Source: Spirochaetaceae bacterium
GTDB taxonomy: Bacteria; Spirochaetota; Spirochaetia; Treponematales; Breznakiellaceae
Length of the DNA: 15,944 nucleotides
Reading direction: 5' to 3'
Assembly (NCBI GenBank): GCA_031255115.1
Contig: JAIRTD010000176.1
Coordinates: 1-15,944, forward strand
Part shown: positions 1 to 8,083 of the stretch, in pieces
How positions within the stretch are numbered: the first letter of the stretch is position 1
Layout of the letters: each line of letters opens with the position of its first letter
Position numbers and translations under genes: made by a program
The notes under the pieces: model-generated
The model's database searches: none
What the model saw: the letters and a program-made list of their open reading frames with translations, nothing else
Told to the model about the DNA's origin: nothing

Positions 1-843
1 GCGGACTACGGCGGCCTCGCCTTCTTTGCCTTCATAGGTTCCGGAGATAAAATTCGCCGTTCCGATAAAATTGGCGACAAATTTATTGGCCGGATATTCG
101 TATATATCCTTGGGCGTTCCTATCTGCATGAGGTCCCCGTCCTTCATGATCACCACCCTGTCGGAAATGGCCATTGCTTCCGACTGGTCATGGGTTACAT
201 AGAGGCTTGTAATGCCCAGCCTTTTTTGAAGGGATCTCAGTTCGTCCCGCATGTGCACCCTGAGTTTGGCGTCGAGATTGGACAGTGGTTCGTCAAAGAG
301 CAGTACCATAGGTTCGATGACTATGGCCCGGGCAAGGGCTACCCGCTGCTGCTGCCCGCCGGAAAGCTGGCTGGGAAAACGTTTTTCCATGCCTTTTAAC
401 TGCATGAGTTCCACCACCCTGCCGGTACGGGCCGTTACTTCGTCCCGGGAGAGATGCTGCACCCTGAGGCCGTAGGCTATGTTCTCCCAGATACTCATGT
501 GGGGGAACAGGGCGTAGCTCTGGAATACCATGGATATTCCCCGCTTGTTAGGCGGAACCTTGGCCACGTCCTTACCGCCTATGAGTATTTGTCCCGCGGT
601 GGGATACTCAAAGCCGGAAATCATCCTTAGGGTCGTGGTCTTGCCGCAGCCGGAAGGGCCAAGGAGCGTTACCAGTTCGCCGTCGGCTATGTCAAGGTCA
701 ATATGGTTTACCGCGGTGGTTTCTCCCTTTCCCTCAGGGGTGGGAAAAATTTTTGTGATATCCCTGAGGCGTACACTGCTGCTTTTACCGCTGAACTGGC
801 GTATCGCCTGGGTATCTTGCAGGTTTAAGGTATTTTCACTCAT
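1..843 (-). CDS. ABC transporter ATP-binding protein, Fbp/Afu/Pot type (3' end outside window)
   Basis: This cytoplasmic ATPase subunit powers the importer encoded by the next two genes. The ATG is at 843-841 and 281 residues are readable without a stop to the left edge, so the C-terminus is missing. Visible motifs are Walker A GPSGCGKT (62-69), Q-loop Gln108, signature LSGGQ (160-164), Walker B LLFDE (181-185) and switch His218 in YVTHDQ. Family members run about 340-370 residues, so most of the regulatory C-terminal domain lies outside. The start overlaps the permease stop by 8 nt (ATGAGTGA), which suggests translational coupling. About 23 residues precede the first beta-strand of the fold, a slightly long N-terminus. 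The ATPase class is clear from the motifs; the substrate cannot be read from this subunit. Confidence 0.95.
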   Translation of the reverse strand, partial: MSENTLNLQDTQAIRQFSGKSSSVRLRDITKIFPTPEGKGETTAVNHIDLDIADGELVTLLGPSGCGKTTTLRMISGFEYPTAGQILIGGKDVAKVPPNKRGISMVFQSYALFPHMSIWENIAYGLRVQHLSRDEVTARTGRVVELMQLKGMEKRFPSQLSGGQQQRVALARAIVIEPMVLLFDEPLSNLDAKLRVHMRDELRSLQKRLGITSLYVTHDQSEAMAISDRVVIMKDGDLMQIGTPKDIYEYPANKFVANFIGTANFISGTYEGKEGEAAVVR

Positions 844-2608
844 GCCGGGAACCTCCGTTAGCTGACGCGAAAGACTGCAGCGCTTTTTGAATTTCTTCGC
901 TCCCTGGGGCTTTGGCCCTGGGGGAAAGGAGTATTTTTACAACGAGATTGATGACGCCTATGGCAACGAGAATAATGGCTATCATCAGGATAACATAGGC
1001 CGCGGCGTCGGAATACCGTGACGCTTCAAAAAGAGAAAATATTTTTGACGTGGCCAGGGGCCAGCGGGGAGACACAAGAAAGATAATGGCGCTCACCGCG
1101 GTCATAGCCCGTACAAAGGCGTAGACAAGGCCCGAAAAAAAGGCGTTACGCAGCAGGGGCAAAATTATGCGCCTGAACGAATAGCCGCTGTTTGCGCCTA
1201 ATATGGAAGACGCTTCTTCTATTGATTTATCTATCTGAAGCAGCGTCGTAGTCCCCGATTCTATGGCCACAGGCATATTACGGAACACAAAGGCCGCCAC
1301 CAGTATAAAGGCCGTTCCGGTAAAAAGCAGGGGGCGCTGGTTAAAGGAACTGACATAGCCTATGCCGAGGACGGTTCCTGGTATGGCAAAGGTAAGCAGC
1401 GAAATAACTTCCATGGCCCGCCTTCCGGGAAAACGCACCCTGACGGTGAGGTAGGCTATGATCATTCCCAGTATGCCTCCCACCGGCGCGGCGTACAGGG
1501 CGAGTTTTACCGAATTCCACAAGGCGTCTCCACCCATGGAAAACACAAAGGCAAAGTGGCTCAGGGTAAATTCGTAATTAACGCCCCAGGTTCTTACAAC
1601 GGCGCCGGTCAGGGCCGTTCCGTAAAGAAGAATCACAAAGGCCGCGACCAGGCTGCAGGCGATAAACAGGGGATAGATAATATGCTTTTCGTGGAGTTTA
1701 CGCCGCTTTTGGGTAGGCTTGCCGGTAACGGTAACAAAACTTTTTTTGCGCATCCAGTATTTTTGCAGGAGGTAGGCGGCCACGGTGGGGAGGAGCAGTA
1801 TAATGGCCATCATGGAGCCCCGGTGCAGATCGTACATCCCGGTAATGATACGGTACGCTTCTACCGCCAGGGTAGAAAAACTACCGGCGATAACCGCAGG
1901 ATTGGAAAAGTCTTCCATAGATTGAATAAACACGAGGAGCATGGCGCTGATAATGCCGGGCAGGGACAGAGGCAGGGTAACGGTCCTGAATATATGGCCC
2001 CTGGTGGCCCCCAGGCTGTACGCCGCGTCCTCCACCGAATCGTCAATGGATTCCAGGATGCCGCTCAGGGTAAGATAGGCCACGGGAAAGAACGAAAGGG
2101 ACTGCACCACAATGAGGCTGTGAATTCCGTATACGTCAGAATTTCTGATCCCCAAAAGCCCTCTGGTGATAATTCCCTGGCGTCCAAACAGAAAAATTAT
2201 CGACAGGGAAAGAATAAAGGGCGGCGAGATAATCGGCAGTGTGGCAATGGCCTTAAAAAAGCGCTTGCCCCGCATCTCGGTCCTGGTTATGGCAAAGGCA
2301 AAAAGATAGCCCAAAAGCGTGGCGATGACCGCCACAATGAGCCCCAGCTTCATGCTGTTAAAAAAGGTTTCCCTTTCGGCAGAGGACGCCAGGATACTGA
2401 TAAAATTAGCGACCGAAAAACGGCCTTCGCTGTCTGTGCTGCCCATTCTAAACACGTTAAAAATAGGCAGCACGACAAAAATCAGGAGCATGACAAATAC
2501 AATGACTATCGTTGCAAGGAGCAAAGGCTGTCGGAGCAGCATGGTCATATCATTGCGACCTGAGAGATGAGTAAGCTGTTTGCTCTTTCCAGACGCTGAG
2601 TCTGCCAT
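836..2608 (-). CDS. ABC transporter permease, fused double MetI-type domain
   Basis: This inner-membrane channel subunit of 590 residues carries two copies of the MetI-like permease fold in one chain, as in FbpB/AfuB-type importers, so one polypeptide forms the whole channel. The first half starts with a membrane helix at about residues 27-52 and has an EAA loop at about 192-219 (SVEDAAYSLGA ... LPLSLPG). A basic cytoplasmic linker (about 286-307) precedes the second half, whose EAA loop is at about 462-490 (SIEEASSILGA ... ILPLL). The start at 2608 has a good ribosome site (GGGGAGG, about 8 nt upstream). The gene begins 24 nt after the binding-protein gene and overlaps the ATPase gene by 8 nt. 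These spacings support one transporter operon. The family is secure and the substrate is not. Confidence 0.95.
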   Translation of the reverse strand: MADSASGKSKQLTHLSGRNDMTMLLRQPLLLATIVIVFVMLLIFVVLPIFNVFRMGSTDSEGRFSVANFISILASSAERETFFNSMKLGLIVAVIATLLGYLFAFAITRTEMRGKRFFKAIATLPIISPPFILSLSIIFLFGRQGIITRGLLGIRNSDVYGIHSLIVVQSLSFFPVAYLTLSGILESIDDSVEDAAYSLGATRGHIFRTVTLPLSLPGIISAMLLVFIQSMEDFSNPAVIAGSFSTLAVEAYRIITGMYDLHRGSMMAIILLLPTVAAYLLQKYWMRKKSFVTVTGKPTQKRRKLHEKHIIYPLFIACSLVAAFVILLYGTALTGAVVRTWGVNYEFTLSHFAFVFSMGGDALWNSVKLALYAAPVGGILGMIIAYLTVRVRFPGRRAMEVISLLTFAIPGTVLGIGYVSSFNQRPLLFTGTAFILVAAFVFRNMPVAIESGTTTLLQIDKSIEEASSILGANSGYSFRRIILPLLRNAFFSGLVYAFVRAMTAVSAIIFLVSPRWPLATSKIFSLFEASRYSDAAAYVILMIAIILVAIGVINLVVKILLSPRAKAPGSEEIQKALQSFASANGGSRHE

Positions 2609-2632
2609 TGTAGACGCCTCCCCTGAACCGGA

Positions 2633-3691
2633 CTATTGTTTGAGGTTTGACTGGTCTCTTATCTGCGCGTCAAATTTCGCCACAAAGTCCGCCTTGTTCT
2701 GGCCCGCCCATACGGCGTCATAATTGATGATGTGCAGTTCGTCAAGGCTGACAAGGCCGGGAGTGTATTTGGCCTTGGTATTGACCGGCAGGCGGTTGCT
2801 GCCTGAGTCAATATACAGTTCCTGGCAGCGGACGCTCATGAACCAGTCTATAAAGCGTTTCGCGTTCTCCTGTTCTTTCTCAAAGCCGTTCTTGATCAGC
2901 GCCACGCCGCCGACCTCATAGCCTGTTCCCTCAGAGGGGAATACCAGTTCCACAGGATAGCCCTCAACCTTTGGTTTAAGGCCGTCATGGGAAAAGGTAA
3001 TGGCTATGGCGGCTTCGCCTAACGCGGCTTCCTGGGGAGGCGCCGCGCCGGCCTTGGTATACTGGCGTACATTGGCGTTAAGCTGCCTCAGATAATTAAA
3101 AGCGCCTTCCTCGCCGAAGAGCTGTATCAGCGTGGCAAGTATGGTATAGGAAGTCCCCGAAGTCGCCGGATGGGCCATCGAAATCTGCCCCCTGAATTCG
3201 GGTTTAATCAGATCAGCCCAGGAAGTGGGCAGGCTCATACTGTTTTCTTTAAACCAGTCGGTATTGCAGACAAAGGCAATGGCGCCCACGTAAATCGGGT
3301 TCCATACGCCGTCGGCGTCATGGTACTGGCTGGGAATATTGACCAGTTCCGGAGACTGATACGGCGTAAGCAGGCCTTCTTTGCCGGCAGCCACATAGGT
3401 ATCACTGGAACCGCCGTGCATAACCGAAGCCTGGGGATTGTTCTTTTCCGCGGCAATACGGGCCATCATCTCCCCGGCGGAGAGGCGTACATAGTTGACA
3501 TGGATGCCTGTGTCCTGTTCAAAGGCATTAAAATAGGTGGGTATCTCCTGGTCGGGCAGGGCCGAATATACGGTCAACTGGTTATACTCAGGCGAAGCTG
3601 AGCGCGAGGATCCCCCTGATTTTGAACCGCAGGCCAGGAAAGCCAGACACAGCGGAACAAGAAAAACACTAAGCCGGATTTTTTGCTTCAT
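2633..3691 (-). CDS. ABC transporter substrate-binding lipoprotein, AfuA/FbpA-like
   Basis: This 352-residue periplasmic binding protein delivers a solute to the adjacent permease. A lipoprotein signal peptide is evident: basic start MKQKIR, hydrophobic core, lipobox FLAC with Cys21, then a Gly/Ser linker. The mature part begins with the family-typical strand LTVYSALPDQE (39-49) and has the usual two-lobe spacing. Ferric-binding relatives coordinate iron with two adjacent tyrosines, and no Tyr-Tyr pair exists anywhere in this protein. Instead the pocket region has TSGTS (177-181), SHD (234-236) and GYE (257-259). From memory these match the sugar-phosphate ligands of AfuA in spacing, so a hexose-phosphate or other organophosphate is my preferred substrate, but this is inference. 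RBS AAGGAGT lies 6 nt before the ATG. A dedicated promoter and operator lie about 200 nt upstream. Confidence 0.9.
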   Translation of the reverse strand: MKQKIRLSVFLVPLCLAFLACGSKSGGSSRSASPEYNQLTVYSALPDQEIPTYFNAFEQDTGIHVNYVRLSAGEMMARIAAEKNNPQASVMHGGSSDTYVAAGKEGLLTPYQSPELVNIPSQYHDADGVWNPIYVGAIAFVCNTDWFKENSMSLPTSWADLIKPEFRGQISMAHPATSGTSYTILATLIQLFGEEGAFNYLRQLNANVRQYTKAGAAPPQEAALGEAAIAITFSHDGLKPKVEGYPVELVFPSEGTGYEVGGVALIKNGFEKEQENAKRFIDWFMSVRCQELYIDSGSNRLPVNTKAKYTPGLVSLDELHIINYDAVWAGQNKADFVAKFDAQIRDQSNLKQ

Positions 3692-3788
3692 CTCATTTAC
3701 TCCTTAATCTTCTATCAAAAATAACAGGACCCTATAAACAGCCCCGCTTGTGATTCAAAAAACCAAATTGCACGCGCCCGTCAGGGGC

Positions 3789-3872
3789 TTACGGAAAAAA
3801 CGTACAGGTACGAGTCGTCATCATCGGGAATAAAATAGGCAAAGATTTGACGGACCAGAAACTTTTTTTCAT
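3789..3872 (-). CDS. Candidate 27-residue leader peptide before the transporter operon
   Basis: A short ORF starts at ATG 3872-3870, four bases after a perfect AGGAGG (3882-3877), and ends at TAA 3791-3789, about 98 nt before the lipoprotein gene. It lies directly downstream of the predicted promoter. The peptide begins MKKSFWSVKSLPILFP and ends CTFFP; I recognise no family. The ATG is followed by seven A residues. A -1 slip there enters a frame with more protein-like content (KFLVRQIFAYFIPDDDD then SYLYVFSVSP, stop at 3783-3781). It may therefore be a leader peptide, a small protein read after a frameshift, or a gene remnant or sequencing indel. The strong ribosome site is the main evidence for translation. 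Confidence 0.45.
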   Translation of the reverse strand: MKKSFWSVKSLPILFPMMTTRTCTFFP

Positions 3873-3890
3873 TTTTCCTCCTATTATTAT

Positions 3891-3912
3891 TGTTTAGTCT
3901 AAACACTGTTTA
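3891..3912. promoter_or_regulatory. Probable repressor operator, overlapping palindromes
   Basis: Positions 3891-3905 read TGTTTAGTCTAAACA, a perfect palindrome with 7-bp arms and one central base. Positions 3900-3912 read TAAACACTGTTTA, a second perfect palindrome with 6-bp arms that shares the middle half-site. The pair makes three alternating TGTTTA half-sites. The -10 hexamer (3896-3901) is inside the first palindrome and the second occupies the spacer, so a bound dimer would block RNA polymerase. No regulator gene is adjacent and I cannot assign the regulator family. Confidence 0.65.
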
Positions 3913-3924
3913 AGTGGTTGTCAA
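3896..3924 (-). promoter_or_regulatory. Sigma70-type promoter of the transporter operon
   Basis: On the minus strand there is a perfect -35 TTGACA (3924-3919), a 17-bp spacer and a -10 TAGACT (3901-3896). Transcription would start near 3889, a few bases before the AGGAGG of the leader ORF and about 200 nt upstream of the lipoprotein start. It is the only convincing promoter in the 350-nt gap between the HAD gene and the transporter genes. The rest of that gap (3925-4042) shows no clear terminator or gene. Confidence 0.7.
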
Positions 3925-4042
3925 GAAGAATCAACAATACGAAGCATCAGAGCAAACACCGGTTTATTGCACCGATCTTTGCCGGATACAGAACTGTTTC
4001 TATAAAAACTTTGCGTCAAACCAGGAACAGGGAATTAAGTAT

Positions 4043-4663
4043 TCAGATTGAAGGTTGGACTGCCACGCCCGCTTCGGAAAGGGCCAGGGCCAAATCCCTG
4101 ATTTTTCCGGTATACACCATGCCTTTAAAGCCAAGGTGCAGGGCGGCTTCGACATTTGCGCTCATATCGTCAACAAAAAAACATTCACCGGGTTTTAGGG
4201 TGAATTTTTTGAGCAGGGTAAGGAAAATGTCCTTGTCCGGTTTTAAAAGATGTACATCGGCGGATATGAGTTCGCCGTCAAAGTACGCAAGCGCCTTGAG
4301 GGAGGGCCTGAAATCATAAAAATCAAGACCGGCGTTTGAAAGGAGGTATATTCTATAGCCCGCTTCTTTCAGGTGCCGGATGAATTCTTCTATCTTTTTG
4401 TCGGGCCTGAAATGGTCGTACCAGTGCTCGACAAGCCAGGCGGCATGGCCCCAAAGCTTTTTGGGAAGCTGCTTCTCCATGGCTTTGACTGCCTTTTCTT
4501 TGGTAATTACCCCCCGGTCAAGCTGCGCCCATGCAACGGAGGCAAAGACCCTGCGCTGCAGCAGGACGGCGTCGCGGGGATTTTTTACCCGGGACGCGCA
4601 AAAAAGAGCGGGATCAAATTGGGCAAGCACATTCCCCATGTCAAACACAATATTCTTTATCAC
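4043..4663 (-). CDS. HAD-superfamily phosphatase, subfamily IA (YihX-like)
   Basis: This is a predicted cytoplasmic phosphomonoesterase of 206 residues. I chose GTG at 4663-4661 because it gives the typical HAD beginning (VIKNIVFDMGNVL) and has GGAGG six bases upstream (4674-4670). An ATG at 4705 would add 14 residues without family character. The HAD motifs are present: nucleophile Asp8 in FDMGNV, motif II Ser109 in LLSNAG, motif III Lys141 in LLKPD and motif IV VDD (Asp165/Asp166). The D-x-G-N-V form resembles E. coli YihX, an alpha-glucose-1-phosphate phosphatase, so a sugar phosphate substrate is plausible but unproven. It is the last gene of the mutS2 operon, starting 50 nt after mutS2. 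The sugar-phosphate hint for the neighbouring transporter makes the juxtaposition worth noting. Confidence 0.85.
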   Translation of the reverse strand: MIKNIVFDMGNVLAQFDPALFCASRVKNPRDAVLLQRRVFASVAWAQLDRGVITKEKAVKAMEKQLPKKLWGHAAWLVEHWYDHFRPDKKIEEFIRHLKEAGYRIYLLSNAGLDFYDFRPSLKALAYFDGELISADVHLLKPDKDIFLTLLKKFTLKPGECFFVDDMSANVEAALHLGFKGMVYTGKIRDLALALSEAGVAVQPSI

Positions 4664-4688
4664 CCTCTGCCTCCGCTGCTCTGGTATT

Positions 4689-4711
4689 GGCCGGTCAAAA
4701 AGCAACCGGCC
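4689..4711. repeat. Inverted repeat at the mutS2/HAD gene junction
   Basis: Seven-bp perfect arms GGCCGGT (4689-4695) and ACCGGCC (4705-4711) flank a 9-nt loop immediately after the mutS2 stop codon. Read on the minus strand it is not followed by a U-tract, so it is not a classic intrinsic terminator for mutS2. It could be an RNA processing or stabilising hairpin that tunes HAD expression. Four T residues follow it on the plus strand, where no gene needs terminating. Confidence 0.5.
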
Positions 4712-4713
4712 TT

Positions 4714-7125
4714 TTAGCGTTTGAGCGCTACTTCGGTACGCCCCGCGCCGCCGAGTTCCGGCCGGGAAAAATGATACTCAGCCACGGCGCTCTGGCGGCT
4801 GAGAAAATCATGCACACCCTTCTGGAGTATGCCGTCGCCCTTGCCGTGAATAACGGCAAAGTCATACAGGCCGGCAATGCTCGCCGCGTCTATCTGCCTT
4901 TGCAGGGCCTCAAGGGCTTCCTCAAGGCGCATGCCCCGGAGATTGAGTTCCATACGGGCCTCGGCCGCGCCCTGGAGCTCGGAACTTATGATAAGCGTTT
5001 TTTGCCCTTCCCGTGAAGGGGCCGCGGGGAACAGTTCCTCTCTGGCAACGCTCATTTTAACCGAACCCAGTTCCACTATCCAGGCGCCTTTTTTGCCTGC
5101 CTTGACAATGCTGCCCCGCCTTTTGTTTTCGCCGACAAGCACTTCCATGCCCGGCGCCGGAGTAAAATCACCGGAGGCTTCTTCGCTGCCGGCGGCCTCT
5201 TTGAAGAGCGCTTCTTCTTCGGCAAGACTTGCTTCCTGGAGCGCGCTCTGCGTTTCAAGTTCAGTAAGGAAATCCTTGACGGCAAGGGTTTTTTCCCGGG
5301 TCAACTCCCCTTCCCGCACTTCCCGCACGAGGTTTTCGAGGGTCTTTCTGCTTTCGGATAAAAAGCGGCGCAGGCTGGTGAGGCTGCCGCGTTTAAGGTC
5401 CAGTTCTTTCTGCCTGAGCCTGAGTTCCTTGAGGTCGGCCTGACGCCTTTCTTCCCTGAGCCGGTCTTCCATGTCCCTGCCTGTTCTGAGGGCCTCGTCC
5501 AGTTCCTGGTGCTTGTGTTTCAGGCCGGTGATCAGCGCCGAAATATCGGAACGTTCTCCGGCAAGATAGGTCCGCGCGCCGTCGACCAGTTCAGCGGGAA
5601 GGCCGTTTCTCAACGCTATGTCCAGGGCCCTGCTCTCTCCGGGTACGCCCATGACAATGCGGTAGGTAGGAGAAAGCGTATGACCGTCAAATTCCACCGA
5701 GGCGTTTTCCACGCCCGTCCGGCTGTACCCGTAGTTTTTTAGTATGCCGTGATGGGTGGTTACCAGGACCCGGGCGCCTTTTTCAAGCATGTGGTCAAGT
5801 ATGGCCATTGCTATGGCGCTTCCTTCTTCGGGGTCGGTTCCCGAACCGAGTTCGTCAAGAAGCACAAGGGAAGAAGCCGCGGCTTTCTTTGTTATGGAAG
5901 CGATATTGGTCATGTGGGCCGAAAAAGTGGAAAGGGACTGGCTTATGGATTGTTCGTCCCCTATGTCGGCGTAGACGCCGTCAAAAAACGGCAGGGCCGT
6001 TCCCTCGCCGGCGGGAAGGGCAAGACCGGCCTGGTTCATCAGGGCAAAGAGGCCCACGGTTTTGAGGGTAACGGTTTTGCCCCCTGTATTGGGGCCGGTG
6101 ATAATCACGGCGCGGGTATGGTCCTCCATGACAAAGTCAACGGGAACCGCGTCCTTTCCCAAAAGGGGATGCCGGGCCTGTTTAAGAATGATACGGTCTG
6201 AATCAAGGGCATGCTGGTAAGCGCGGGAGAAGCCGAAACGGGAACGGGCCCTGAGTTCTTCAAGGTACAGAACTTGTTCGTGCAGCGCCTTTAACGCAGG
6301 CGCGGCTTCGGCTATGGTCCCGGTAAGTTCAAGGAGAATGCGCCTCAGTTCGGCGCTGAGTCGTTGTTCCTCAATGCGTATTTCGTTGTTTTTTTCGACC
6401 ACGTCTTCGGGTTCAATAAACACGGTCTGACCAGACGAGGATACCTCGTGCACTATACCCTTAATCCGTCCCCGGAAATTGGCCCTGACGGCCAGGACCA
6501 GGCGTCCGTCCCGCTGGGAAGGAAGGGCCGATTGAAGCATGTGGCGGTATTCGTCGCCTGAAGTATAACGGGCGGCAAGGCTTTCGCGTTCCCTGCCGAG
6601 TCTGGTGATACGGTCCCGTATGCTTTTAAGTCCGGGAAGATCCCGTATGGCGCCTTCCCGGGTAAGAATACGGAACACTTCCCTTGACACTGCCTGACAG
6701 TCAGGCAGTTCCCGGGCAAGGGCCGCTATGCCGGTTTCGCCGCTCTGTAATACCCAGGCCCTGAATTCCTCAGCCCGCAGGACAAAAATTCCCAGGGCAT
6801 AGGCTTCGTCTATTTCGAGGCACGCTCCAACGACATCGAGTTTTGAAAAGAGAAATCCTATGGACGGAAAGCTCTGCCTGATCTCGCCCGGGCCGGCGTT
6901 CATCAGGGCATGAAATTCCTTGACCCGCTTTTTAAGAAGCGCGGCGGCTTCGGCGTTGCTTTCCGGCACGGCGGAACGCAGCGCGGCGGCCGCTTCTTCG
7001 CTCAGGGCGCAGGAAGCCGCCTGGGAACGTATGGCGTCGAATTCAAGAAGAACATACGCCTTTTCGGACAGGGACATTTTATCCGCAGGCCCATGCATCG
7101 GCGCTTGATTTACCGGTTCAGTCAT
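4714..7125 (-). CDS. mutS2: Endonuclease MutS2 / ribosome collision-associated ATPase
   Basis: MutS2 is a MutS-like ATPase with a C-terminal Smr domain. It is known for suppressing homologous recombination and, in Bacillus, for acting on collided ribosomes. I start it at ATG 7125, where ATGACTGA overlaps the rsgA stop. The open frame reaches 7251, but those 42 residues lie wholly inside rsgA. The resulting 803 residues fit the family (about 780). Visible parts are the lever/clamp region, Walker A GPNTGGKT (344-351), the DEQS segment, Walker B LVLLDE (420-425), TTHH, a Glu/Arg/Lys-rich coiled coil at about 528-648, a KOW-like segment near 655-700 and Smr (LNLRG 727-731, HGKGDG 760-765). The Smr motif usually reads LDLRG or LDLHG; here Asp is Asn. 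RsgA upstream fits a ribosome-related role. Confidence 0.96.
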   Translation of the reverse strand: MTEPVNQAPMHGPADKMSLSEKAYVLLEFDAIRSQAASCALSEEAAAALRSAVPESNAEAAALLKKRVKEFHALMNAGPGEIRQSFPSIGFLFSKLDVVGACLEIDEAYALGIFVLRAEEFRAWVLQSGETGIAALARELPDCQAVSREVFRILTREGAIRDLPGLKSIRDRITRLGRERESLAARYTSGDEYRHMLQSALPSQRDGRLVLAVRANFRGRIKGIVHEVSSSGQTVFIEPEDVVEKNNEIRIEEQRLSAELRRILLELTGTIAEAAPALKALHEQVLYLEELRARSRFGFSRAYQHALDSDRIILKQARHPLLGKDAVPVDFVMEDHTRAVIITGPNTGGKTVTLKTVGLFALMNQAGLALPAGEGTALPFFDGVYADIGDEQSISQSLSTFSAHMTNIASITKKAAASSLVLLDELGSGTDPEEGSAIAMAILDHMLEKGARVLVTTHHGILKNYGYSRTGVENASVEFDGHTLSPTYRIVMGVPGESRALDIALRNGLPAELVDGARTYLAGERSDISALITGLKHKHQELDEALRTGRDMEDRLREERRQADLKELRLRQKELDLKRGSLTSLRRFLSESRKTLENLVREVREGELTREKTLAVKDFLTELETQSALQEASLAEEEALFKEAAGSEEASGDFTPAPGMEVLVGENKRRGSIVKAGKKGAWIVELGSVKMSVAREELFPAAPSREGQKTLIISSELQGAAEARMELNLRGMRLEEALEALQRQIDAASIAGLYDFAVIHGKGDGILQKGVHDFLSRQSAVAEYHFSRPELGGAGRTEVALKR

Positions 7126-8083
7126 GGCCGGCCCATTCGGGGGGAAGAGCGGAAAGTTCCTCCCTGATACGGAGGAAACTGTCGTAACGGTCCTCATGGA
7201 TGACTCCGGCGGCGACCGCTTCCATGATCTTGCAGCCCGGCTCGCTGACATGGGAACAGGAAAGGCCGAAACTGCATTGTCCTTCCAGCGGGGCGAATTC
7301 CTTCATGTACCGTATCAGCTCGTTAGGCGCTACGCCGTCAGGAACCAGACGCCTCACTCCGGGAGTATCCACCACGGCGCCTCTTCCGCCGGGGCCTGAA
7401 AATTCGATAAGCCGGGCGGCGGTGGTAATGTGGTTGCCCCGGTCGTACTTGGCGTTGATGTCCCCGACCCGCAGCACGGGATCCGGCAGCAGGGCGTTGA
7501 TGAGGCTCGATTTTCCCACGCCGGACTGTCCGGCCAGCACACTGAGCTTTCCGGCAAGAATCGCCCTAAAAGCCTCCATGCCTTCTCCGGTCTTTGCCGA
7601 AACCCTGAGCAGTTCGTAGCCTATGCCCGCGAAATCTTCGAGCCTTTCTTCCACATCAGGGTCGTCCCCGGAAAGGTCTGTTTTATTGCAGACTATGATC
7701 AGGGGAATACCGGCGGCTTCTCCCTGGACAAGCAGGCGGTCTATAAAGCGGGGCCTGAACGGAGGAGACGCGGGACTGGTAACGCAGACGACCAGGTCCA
7801 CATTGGCGGCAAGAAGCTGGGACGCCTGAAAATGGCGAAGGCCCAGTCCTTTTTGATTGAGCCGGGTAAAGGCGTTGCGCCTTTTTTCGAGGGCGGTGAT
7901 CAGGGCGGAACCTTCGCGGCCAGGGTCGTTTTCGAATTCCACCCAGTCTCCGGGCGCGAGGGGATTGTAAAAGCCCTCAACGCCCTTGAGAATCTTACCC
8001 TTGATACGGCAGTCAAATTCCTTTCCTGCTTCATCCTTGAGGGTAAAAATATTCCGCGAAGCGCGTATGATTCTGCCCCTCAT
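7118..8083 (-). CDS. rsgA: Small ribosomal subunit biogenesis GTPase RsgA
   Basis: RsgA (YjeQ/EngC) is a circularly permuted GTPase that checks the decoding centre of the 30S subunit late in maturation. The 321 residues show an OB-fold N-terminus (about 1-70), then G motifs in permuted order: NKTD (133-136), SAK (162-164), P-loop GQSGVGKS (185-192), the switch region GNHITT (216-221) and DTPG (239-242). The zinc knuckle has Cys270, Cys276, His278 and Cys284, followed by a helical tail. All catalytic and metal residues are intact. The ribosome site GGGGAGG lies four to five bases before ATG 8083. The start overlaps the murI stop by 4 nt (ATGA), and the stop overlaps mutS2 by 8 nt. Confidence 0.97.
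   Translation of the reverse strand: MRGRIIRASRNIFTLKDEAGKEFDCRIKGKILKGVEGFYNPLAPGDWVEFENDPGREGSALITALEKRRNAFTRLNQKGLGLRHFQASQLLAANVDLVVCVTSPASPPFRPRFIDRLLVQGEAAGIPLIIVCNKTDLSGDDPDVEERLEDFAGIGYELLRVSAKTGEGMEAFRAILAGKLSVLAGQSGVGKSSLINALLPDPVLRVGDINAKYDRGNHITTAARLIEFSGPGGRGAVVDTPGVRRLVPDGVAPNELIRYMKEFAPLEGQCSFGLSCSHVSEPGCKIMEAVAAGVIHEDRYDSFLRIREELSALPPEWAGHD

Noticed and set aside
1556..2563. 335-codon open frame on the plus strand, antisense to the permease
   Set aside because: It is a shadow of a clear membrane protein gene; its translation is rich in Gly/Lys/Arg/His/Asn with no recognisable fold, as expected of antisense of hydrophobic codons.
2633..3691. Firm annotation as a ferric iron transporter
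   Set aside because: Family similarity alone suggests it, but the ferric Tyr-Tyr pair is missing; substrate left open.
3925..4042. Terminator after the HAD gene
   Set aside because: No stable stem followed by a U-tract is visible; readthrough into the transporter operon remains possible.
7126..7251. N-terminal extension of MutS2
   Set aside because: It lies wholly inside rsgA, reads Ser/Arg/Pro-rich, and the ATG at 7125 gives a normal family length and a coupling overlap.
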